Assembly: GCF_001931675.1 (NCBI RefSeq)
Contig: NZ_CP014839.1
Location: 3,410,001-3,474,000, forward strand
DNA from: Pandoraea thiooxydans
GTDB taxonomy: Bacteria; Pseudomonadota; Gammaproteobacteria; Burkholderiales; Burkholderiaceae
Reading direction: 5' to 3'
Length of the DNA: 64,000 nt
The number at the start of each line of letters is the position of its first letter. Position 1 is the first letter of the stretch. Under the pieces are notes generated by a model. It saw only the letters and a program-made list of their open reading frames with translations. It searched no databases and was not told where the DNA came from. Positions 56,018 through 64,000 of this stretch are shown piece after piece. The position numbers and the translations under genes are program-made.

Positions 56018-56389
56018 GCAACTCTCCCAACGGATCGCATCGAAGACCTGCCGATTCATTCAATCGGCTTTACCTATGACGGCCGCGATGCTTTATTGAT
56101 TCCCGCTTCTGCGCGAATACAGGGAAAGCCTAGGTTTTATGCTGCCCGGCAGTCTTGATCGACGTCATGCCCGACACAGTTTGCGCACACGCGAACACCG
56201 TACGGGCCCATGCCCGGCAAAGACCGCGTCGGTATTTTCGACGCGCCCGGCGCGATCGAACCCAGGCACTCGCCAGCCCGGCTATGGCTCCGTTCACCGG
56301 AACGCGTCCGCTCTCGCGCACCCCCCGGTTGCCGGCGATGCTCTATCATTGAGGCTTTTTCCTGCTTTCGGCGCCGCCCGCCCGACACC
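56018..56389. other. Gap between the small exported protein gene and ilvA
   Basis: No gene is convincing in this 372-bp divergent interval. It holds the 19-bp inverted repeat at 56050-56068 near the left gene, and possible -10 boxes (TATCAT near 56344) before ilvA without a good -35. No leader peptide rich in branched-chain codons is visible upstream of ilvA. Confidence 0.4.
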
Positions 56390-57919
56390 ATGTCCGCCTC
56401 TGCCCTCGATTATTTGAAAAAGGTTCTCACCGCCAAAGTCTACGACGTCGCCCGCGAGAGCGAACTCGAACTGGCGCGCACGCTGTCGATGCGACTGCAC
56501 AACCGCATCCACCTCAAACGCGAGGACAACCAGACGGTGTTTTCCTTCAAGCTGCGCGGCGCCTACAACAAAATGGCCAACCTGCCCGAAGCCGAGCTCG
56601 CGCGCGGCGTGATTACCGCCTCGGCCGGCAATCACGCGCAAGGGGTCGCGCTGTCGGCCGCCAAGCTCGGCTGCAAGGCGGTGATCGTGATGCCGGTCAC
56701 CACCCCGCAGGTCAAGATCGATGCGGTGAAAACCCACGGCGGGCGGGCCGTCGAGGTTGTGCTGGCGGGCGACTCCTACAGCGATGCCTATCAAAAAGCA
56801 GCCGAGCTCCAAGAGGAGCGCGGCCTGACCTTTGTGCACCCGTTCGACGACCCGGATGTGATCGCCGGCCAAGGCACCATCGCAATGGAGATTCTGCGCC
56901 AGCATCCCGGACCGCTGCACGCGATTTTCGTACCGATCGGCGGCGGCGGCCTGATCGCCGGCGTAGCGGCGTACGTCAAGGCGTTGCGCCCGGAAGTGCG
57001 CGTCATCGGCGTGCAGACCCAGGACTCCGACGCGATGGCGCGCTCGATGCACAAAGGCCAGCGCGTGCAGTTGCACGATGTCGGGCTGTTCGCCGACGGC
57101 ACCGCCGTCAAGTACGTCGGCGCTGAAACGTACCGGCTGTGCAAGCAGCACGTCGACGAGGTGATCCTGGTCGATACCGACGCGCTGTGCGCGGCCATCA
57201 AGGACGTCTTTCAGGACACCCGCAGCGTACTGGAGCCGTCCGGCGCGCTGTCGGTGGCCGGCGCCAAGCGCTATGTCGAGCGCGAAAAGCTCAAGGGCGA
57301 GACGCTGGTGGCGATCACCTCCGGCGCCAACATGAATTTCGACCGGCTGCGCTTCGTCGCCGAGCGGGCCGAGGTCGGCGAGGCACGCGAAGCGGTTTTC
57401 GCCGTGACGATTCCCGAGGAACGCGGCAGCTTCAAGCGCTTTTGCGAACTGGTCGGCAACCGCAACGTCACAGAGTTCAACTATCGCATCGCCGATGCCA
57501 CCCAGGCGCATATCTTCGTGGGCATCCAGACGCACAATCGCGACGAGGGCGCGAAGATCGCGGCCAACTTCCAGCGTCATGGCTTTGCCACGGCCGACCT
57601 GTCGAACGACGAGCTGTCCAAGCAGCACATCCGCTACATGGTCGGCGGCCATTCGCCGCTGGCGCGCGACGAACTGCTGTACCGCTTCGAATTTCCGGAG
57701 CGGCCCGGCGCGCTGATGAAGTTCCTCTCGTCGATGAATCCGAACTGGAACATCAGCCTGTTTCACTACCGGAACCAGGGCGCCGACTACAGTAATATCC
57801 TGGTAGGCATTCAAGTGCCGAAGGACGAAAAACGCGTGTTCCAGGAATTTCTCGACACGCTTGGCTATCCTTATTGGGACGAAAGCGAAAACCCGGTGTA
57901 TCGGCTGTTTCTCGCCTGA
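56390..57919 (+). CDS. ilvA: Threonine ammonia-lyase, biosynthetic
   Basis: IlvA deaminates threonine to 2-oxobutanoate, the first step toward isoleucine. The 509-residue product has the PLP domain with VFSFKLRGAYNK (Lys54 Schiff base), SAGNHAQGVALSAAKLGCKA and the phosphate-binding IGGGGLIAGVAAY, and then two ACT-like regulatory domains (about 335-420 and 430-505), which make it the allosteric biosynthetic form. ATG 56390 is chosen by family N-terminus (MSASALDYLKKVL); the upstream open frame is unconserved. The 5'-nucleotidase gene follows 60 bp downstream. Confidence 0.95.
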   Translation: MSASALDYLKKVLTAKVYDVARESELELARTLSMRLHNRIHLKREDNQTVFSFKLRGAYNKMANLPEAELARGVITASAGNHAQGVALSAAKLGCKAVIVMPVTTPQVKIDAVKTHGGRAVEVVLAGDSYSDAYQKAAELQEERGLTFVHPFDDPDVIAGQGTIAMEILRQHPGPLHAIFVPIGGGGLIAGVAAYVKALRPEVRVIGVQTQDSDAMARSMHKGQRVQLHDVGLFADGTAVKYVGAETYRLCKQHVDEVILVDTDALCAAIKDVFQDTRSVLEPSGALSVAGAKRYVEREKLKGETLVAITSGANMNFDRLRFVAERAEVGEAREAVFAVTIPEERGSFKRFCELVGNRNVTEFNYRIADATQAHIFVGIQTHNRDEGAKIAANFQRHGFATADLSNDELSKQHIRYMVGGHSPLARDELLYRFEFPERPGALMKFLSSMNPNWNISLFHYRNQGADYSNILVGIQVPKDEKRVFQEFLDTLGYPYWDESENPVYRLFLA

Positions 57920-57979
57920 AGCCCGCACCGCGGCCCGGCGCCAGGCGGCGCCCGGCCCAACCGCCCGGGAATCGCACTC

Positions 57980-58888
57980 ATGTCATTCACGCTCAACGAT
58001 AAGCTGGTGGTCGCCATCTCCTCGCGCGCGCTGTTCGACTTCGAAGAAGAGAACCGCGTCTACGAGCAGGGCGACCCTGCCGCCTACGAAAAGCTGCAGC
58101 GTGAGCGTCTGGACGTGCCGGCGCAGCCCGGCGTCGCGTTCGGGCTGATCCGCAAGCTGCTCGCGCTCAATACCGAGCGCGAGCGTCGCGTCGAAGTCGT
58201 GATCCTCTCGCGCAGCGATCCGATCAGCGGCCTGCGCGCGTTCCGCTCCTGCCGCGAGCAGCAACTGGCGATCGAGCGTGGCGTGTTCACGCGCGGCAGT
58301 CCCCCATTTCGCTACCTGAAGCCGCTGGCCGCGCACCTGTTTCTCTCCGCCAACCGCGACGACGTGCAGGAGGCGCTGGCCGCCGGCTTTCCCGCCGCGC
58401 ATGTCTACCCGCGCTCGACCGCGCAGGCGGAACTGCGGCCCGATGAGATCCGCATCGCTTTCGACGGCGACGCCGTGCTGTTCTCCGACGAGGCCGAGCA
58501 GGTCTACCAGGCCAGCGGCCTGCCGGAATTCATGCGCCACGAAGTGCAAAAGCGAGACATTCCGCTCGCACACGGCCCGCTCAAGCCGCTGCTCGAAGCG
58601 CTGCATCGGCTGCAGAAACTGGCCGACGACGCCGCGACCATGCGCATTCGCACGGCGCTCGTCACGGCACGCGCGGCCCCCGCCCACGAACGCGCGATCC
58701 GCACACTGATGGCCTGGGAGATCGAAGTCGACGAGGCGATGTTCCTCGGCGGACTCGACAAGGGCACTTTCCTGCGCGAATTCCAACCCGACTTTTTCTT
58801 CGACGACCAACTGCGTCATTGCGAATCGGCACGCGAGGTCACAGCGACCGGCCACGTGCCCATTGGAATCACCAATCATGCAAGCTGA
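57980..58888 (+). CDS. Cytosolic 5'-nucleotidase family protein
   Basis: The 302-residue protein resembles the cytosolic 5'-nucleotidase 1 family (PF06189-type), which dephosphorylates nucleoside monophosphates. Visible are [20 protein letters not shown] at the N-terminus (start of the HAD-like fold), [31 protein letters not shown] around residue 157 with the HAD-type aspartates, and a C-terminal [14 protein letters not shown]. Bacterial members are poorly studied. Its 3' end overlaps queF by 11 bp. Confidence 0.86.
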   Translation: MSFTLNDKLVVAISSRALFDFEEENRVYEQGDPAAYEKLQRERLDVPAQPGVAFGLIRKLLALNTERERRVEVVILSRSDPISGLRAFRSCREQQLAIERGVFTRGSPPFRYLKPLAAHLFLSANRDDVQEALAAGFPAAHVYPRSTAQAELRPDEIRIAFDGDAVLFSDEAEQVYQASGLPEFMRHEVQKRDIPLAHGPLKPLLEALHRLQKLADDAATMRIRTALVTARAAPAHERAIRTLMAWEIEVDEAMFLGGLDKGTFLREFQPDFFFDDQLRHCESAREVTATGHVPIGITNHAS

Positions 58889-59702
58889 ACACTCGCCGCT
58901 GGGCAAACCCGTCAATTACACCGAGCAATACGACCCCGCTCTGCTCTTCCCGATCGAGCGCCAGCCGGCGCGCGAGGCGATCGGCGTGCCCGCGCCGCTG
59001 CCCTTCTTCGGCGCCGACCTGTGGAATGCCTACGAGTTATCGTGGCTCAACCCGAAAGGCAAGCCGCAGATCGCGCTGCTCACCGCCATCGTGCCGGCCG
59101 ATTCACCCAACATCGTCGAATCGAAGTCCTTCAAGCTCTACCTGGGCTCGTTCGCACAAACGCGCCTGGCCAATGCCGAGGCGGCGCGCCAGCTGATCCA
59201 GCAAGACTTGAGCGAGGCGTGCGGTGCGGCCGTACAGGTGCGGCTTACCGAAGCCACGCATTTCGATCAACTGCGTCTGGCCGAGCTCGAAGGGCTGTCG
59301 CTCGACCGTCTCGACATCGAGACCGACATCTACACGCCGGACCCGACGCTGCTGCACGCCAATCACGACGAAGCGCCCGTGGAAGAGACGCTGGTGTCGA
59401 ACCTGCTCAAGTCGAACTGCCCGGTGACCGGCCAGCCGGATTGGGGCAGCGTGCAGATCCGCTACGTCGGCGCGCCGATCGATCATGCCGGCTTGCTCAA
59501 GTACCTGATCTCGTTTCGCAATCACACCGGCTTTCACGAGCAGTGCGTCGAGCGCATTTTCATGGATATCCTGCGCACCTGTGCGCCCGGCAAACTGGCG
59601 GTCTACGCGCGCTATACGCGCCGCGGCGGCCTCGACATCAATCCGTTTCGCACCAACTTCAATCTGCCGCTGCCCGACAATCGGCGCAATGCGCGGCAGT
59701 AA
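58878..59702 (+). CDS. queF: NADPH-dependent 7-cyano-7-deazaguanine reductase
   Basis: QueF reduces the nitrile preQ0 to the amine preQ1 in queuosine synthesis for tRNA. The 274-residue length fits the two-domain (E. coli-like) form. The QueF motif is [16 protein letters not shown] (about 78-93), and the nucleophilic Cys is in [20 protein letters not shown] (near residue 182). [14 protein letters not shown] later matches the second tunnelling-fold domain. It overlaps the end of the nucleotidase gene by 11 bp, so they are probably coupled. No other queuosine gene is in the window. Confidence 0.94.
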   Translation: MQAEHSPLGKPVNYTEQYDPALLFPIERQPAREAIGVPAPLPFFGADLWNAYELSWLNPKGKPQIALLTAIVPADSPNIVESKSFKLYLGSFAQTRLANAEAARQLIQQDLSEACGAAVQVRLTEATHFDQLRLAELEGLSLDRLDIETDIYTPDPTLLHANHDEAPVEETLVSNLLKSNCPVTGQPDWGSVQIRYVGAPIDHAGLLKYLISFRNHTGFHEQCVERIFMDILRTCAPGKLAVYARYTRRGGLDINPFRTNFNLPLPDNRRNARQ

Positions 59703-59741
59703 CGCGCCGCAGCGGCATCGGCATCAACACGATCCATCGAA

Positions 59742-61013
59742 ATGAACGACATCCCCCATCAAAGCGGCATGATCGATATCGTCGACAAAGGCCTCGGGCC
59801 GCTCGAGGAGCCTTTGCGCCCGGACGACACTGCCGGGCTGCGATGGCAATTGCTACGCGAAGACCTCAGCCTGCCCGCCGCGGTGCTCTACGAGAGGCGC
59901 CTGGCCAACAACCTGGACTGGATGCAGCGGTTCGTCTCCGAATACGGTCTCAAACTGGCGCCGCACGGCAAGACCACCATGGCGCCCAAGCTGTTTGCCC
60001 GGCAACTCGCCGGCGGCGCCTGGGGCATCACGCTGGCCACCGCGCCACAGACCCGCGCGGCTTATCAGCACGGCGTGAGGCGCGTGTTGATGGCCAACCA
60101 GCTGGTCGGCAAGCAGAACATGACGCTGATCGCCGAGCTACTTGAGGACCCTGCCTTCGAATTTTTCTGCCTGGTCGATTCCGCCGCCAGCGTCGATCAT
60201 CTTGGCCGCTTTTTTCGGGCGCGCGGGCAGACCATCCACGTGCTGCTCGAACTCGGCGTGACCGGTGGCCGCACCGGCGTGCGCGACGACGCCGGCCTGC
60301 GCGCGGTACTGGACGCGCTCGTGCAATGGCACGGCACTGTCGCATTGGCCGGCGTCGAATTGTACGAAGGCGTACTCACGGAAGAAGACGAAATTCGTGC
60401 GCTGCTGCGTCGCGCCGTGGCCATCACTCAGGAGCTCGCCCAGGCGGGTCGCTTCGAGCGCCAGCCGGCCATTCTCTCCGGAGCAGGCTCGGCCTGGTAC
60501 GACGTGGTCGCAGAAGAATTCTCCAAAGCAAATATCGGCGCGCCGCTCGATATCGTGCTGCGCCCGGGTTGCTATCTCACGCACGACGCAGGCATTTACC
60601 AGGCGGCACAAACGCAAATCCAGAGCCGCAACCCGATAGCCCACAAGATGCGCGCCGGCCTGTTGCCGGCGCTGCAGGTCTGGGCCTACGTGCAATCGGT
60701 TCCGGAACCGGGCCAGGCCATCGTCGCCCTGGGCAAGCGCGATACCGCGTCCGATGCCGGCATGCCTCGCCCGGCCAGCCACTTCCGCCCCGGCATCCAG
60801 TCAAAGCCGTCGCCCGCGCCCGCGCACTGGGAAGTCATCCGCATGATGGATCAACACGCGTTCTTGCGCATCGCCCCAAACGACGACCTGCAGGTGGGCG
60901 ACATGCTCGCCTTCGACATATCGCACCCCTGCCTGACCTTCGACAAATGGCGGCAAATTCCCGTGCTGGACGACGCCTACCAGGTCATCGACGTGGTCCA
61001 GACGTTCTTTTGA
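59742..61013 (+). CDS. PLP/zinc D-serine dehydratase-like (amino acid deaminase)
   Basis: The 423-residue enzyme has the alanine-racemase-type barrel of the DSD1/D-threonine aldolase family. YGLKLAPHGKTTMAPKLFAR puts the PLP Lys at about residue 77. The C-terminal metal site of D-serine dehydratases is likely in FDISHPCLTFDKW near the end (His/Cys pair). GSAWYDVVAEEFSK and HKMRAGLLPALQVWAYVQSV lie between. It could deaminate D-serine or D-threonine, or cleave a D-beta-hydroxy amino acid; the sequence does not settle it. It lies 39 bp after queF and faces acs. Confidence 0.82.
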   Translation: MNDIPHQSGMIDIVDKGLGPLEEPLRPDDTAGLRWQLLREDLSLPAAVLYERRLANNLDWMQRFVSEYGLKLAPHGKTTMAPKLFARQLAGGAWGITLATAPQTRAAYQHGVRRVLMANQLVGKQNMTLIAELLEDPAFEFFCLVDSAASVDHLGRFFRARGQTIHVLLELGVTGGRTGVRDDAGLRAVLDALVQWHGTVALAGVELYEGVLTEEDEIRALLRRAVAITQELAQAGRFERQPAILSGAGSAWYDVVAEEFSKANIGAPLDIVLRPGCYLTHDAGIYQAAQTQIQSRNPIAHKMRAGLLPALQVWAYVQSVPEPGQAIVALGKRDTASDAGMPRPASHFRPGIQSKPSPAPAHWEVIRMMDQHAFLRIAPNDDLQVGDMLAFDISHPCLTFDKWRQIPVLDDAYQVIDVVQTFF

Positions 61014-61043
61014 CGGCGCGTGCGGACCGCGCACTCCCACGCC

Positions 61044-63026
<1,983 letters not shown>

Positions 63027-63084
63027 GATTGTCTTTAAAAAACGATAGCTTGCGAATTACCCCTCGACAACGAGCGATAAGGAA

Positions 63085-63114
63085 AATAAGCGGCGGCGGC
63101 TTTATGCCGCCGCC
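63085..63114 (-). terminator. Terminator of DUF779, overlapping its stop codon
   Basis: GGCGGCGGC (63092-63100), loop TTTAT, GCCGCCGCC (63106-63114) make a 9-bp GC stem. In the minus direction it is followed by GCTTATTTTCC, a modest U tract. The stop codon of DUF779 (TAA) lies in the loop, so the hairpin uses the last codons of the gene. Confidence 0.65.
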
Positions 63115-63491
63115 TCGACCGGATGCCTTGCCAGCCACGCGATCTCCTCGTCCGTATAGAGTCGCGAGCGCGTCAGAAAGCGCAGGCCGGTGCGTCCTTC
63201 AAGCGAAAACATGCCGCCGGCGCCAGGCACCACGTCGATGATCAGTTGCGTATGCGCCCAGTACTCGAACTGCGATTCGCTCATGTAAAAAGGCGCACCG
63301 CCGATGGCTCCCAGCTTGACGTCCGACGCGCCCACCATGAAATCGCCGCACGGATAGCACATCGGCGCGCTGCCGTCGCAACAGCCGCCGGATTGGTGAA
63401 ACATGACATCGCCATGCTCACGGCGAAGCCTGGCGATCAATTCAAGTGCCGCAGGCGTGGCCACCACGCGCGCCACCATGGATTCATTCAT
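63102..63491 (-). CDS. DUF779 protein
   Basis: The 129-residue protein matches the DUF779 family, which is usually linked to aldehyde dehydrogenases of alcohol oxidation. It has HQSGGCCDGSAPMCYPCGDF (about residues 31-50), a Cys-rich patch with four Cys that could bind metal or react with an aldehyde, and QFEYWAHTQLIIDVVPG. The ATG at 63491 begins MNESMVARVV; the second ATG (codon 5) is an alternative. It lies between an aldehyde dehydrogenase gene and acs. Biochemical role unknown. Confidence 0.87.
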   Translation of the reverse strand: MNESMVARVVATPAALELIARLRREHGDVMFHQSGGCCDGSAPMCYPCGDFMVGASDVKLGAIGGAPFYMSESQFEYWAHTQLIIDVVPGAGGMFSLEGRTGLRFLTRSRLYTDEEIAWLARHPVEAAA

Positions 63492-63522
63492 TGCAATTTT
63501 CCGATCCCTGTCGAAGCATCCG

Positions 63523-63574
63523 GGCCCGCCGCGAACGCACTCGGTAATCGATTGCGTTCGCGGTTCGGTGGGCC
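63523..63574. other. Long hairpin between the aldehyde dehydrogenase and DUF779 genes
   Basis: An 11-bp perfect stem, CCGCGAACGCA (63529-63539) with TGCGTTCGCGG (63553-63563), is extended by GGCCC/GGGCC at 63523-63527 and 63570-63574. There is a 13-base loop and no T run, so it is not a standard terminator. It may dampen DUF779 expression or stabilise the upstream mRNA. Confidence 0.5.
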
Positions 63575-63595
63575 GCTCGCGCGGCACGCGTCCGG

Positions 63596-64000
<405 letters not shown>

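Noticed and set aside
61014-61043. Hairpin between the D-amino-acid enzyme gene and acs as a terminator
   Set aside because: GCGCG/CGCGC pairing exists but is short and has no T run on either strand.

Overview
This 64 kb window is a dense stretch of chromosome (GC roughly in the low sixties) from a beta-proteobacterium, most likely a member of Burkholderiaceae (Burkholderia, Paraburkholderia, Pandoraea or a relative). Supporting signs are the run maeB / thiL-pgpA-pncC / pyrF / mtgA-aroE-tonB-rnb, the fmdB-DUF502-aspS-nudB-clsB block, the ubiE-Tim44-ubiJ-ubiB block, and a 1330-residue DUF3683 flavoprotein. I see no transposase, integrase, phage gene, CRISPR array, rRNA or tRNA, so this looks like core genome. 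The genus cannot be fixed from the sequence alone.

Layout. 1-5.1 kb: N-terminus of malic enzyme, then thiL-pgpA-pncC, pyrF, an MscS channel and mtgA. 5.1-12.4 kb (minus): aroE, a TonB-like protein, an RNB exoribonuclease, a gpmB-type phosphatase, a PEBP protein, dtd and tyrS. 12.6-16.6 kb: an M23 murein peptidase with anmK (cell-wall turnover), facing erpA and the ribosomal-protein pair rplM-rpsI. 16.6-20.9 kb: a strong small-RNA candidate upstream of rplM, an OsmC protein, rnpB (RNase P RNA), a DUF3025 gene, pyrC and a class II glutamine amidotransferase. 21-26.9 kb: a lone gltL, gdhA, a LysR regulator, an Atm1-type ABC exporter and an acyl-CoA thioesterase. 27-34.6 kb: a beta-oxidation operon (acyl-CoA dehydrogenase, hydroxyacyl-CoA dehydrogenase/hydratase, thiolase, enoyl-CoA hydratase) headed by a TetR regulator with a clear promoter and a palindromic operator. 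34.6-39.2 kb: clsB, nudB, aspS, DUF502, fmdB. 39.3-46.6 kb: a methyltransferase, ubiB, ubiJ, a Tim44-domain protein, ubiE, DUF971, a HIT protein and a CPA1 antiporter. 46.6-56 kb: the DUF3683 flavo-iron-sulfur protein, a Tat-exported two-subunit molybdenum hydroxylase, a YqaA membrane protein, a MocA-like cytidylyltransferase and two small envelope proteins. 56.4-64 kb: ilvA, a 5'-nucleotidase, queF, a PLP/zinc D-amino-acid enzyme, acs, DUF779 and the C-terminal part of an aldehyde dehydrogenase.

How the genes fit together. The TetR-headed operon encodes one turn of fatty-acid beta-oxidation. The aldehyde dehydrogenase, DUF779 and acs genes make a plausible alcohol/aldehyde-to-acetyl-CoA route. 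The molybdenum hydroxylase lies close to a cofactor-maturation gene. ubiE, ubiJ and ubiB belong to ubiquinone synthesis.

The most interesting item is the small RNA at about 16770-16863 (minus). It has a near-consensus promoter (TTGCAT, 17 bp, TATAAT), three predicted hairpins, a U-tailed terminator, and two CUCCUCC (anti-Shine-Dalgarno) motifs, one displayed in a hairpin loop. It resembles the translation-repressing anti-SD small RNAs known from alpha-proteobacteria. Also notable are the apparent loss of gltIJK between gdhA and gltL, and several perfect palindromes near promoters (pyrC, tetR, the LysR/gdhA gap, the molybdenum-hydroxylase promoter region). Protein identities come from reading motifs and recalling families; no database search was run.
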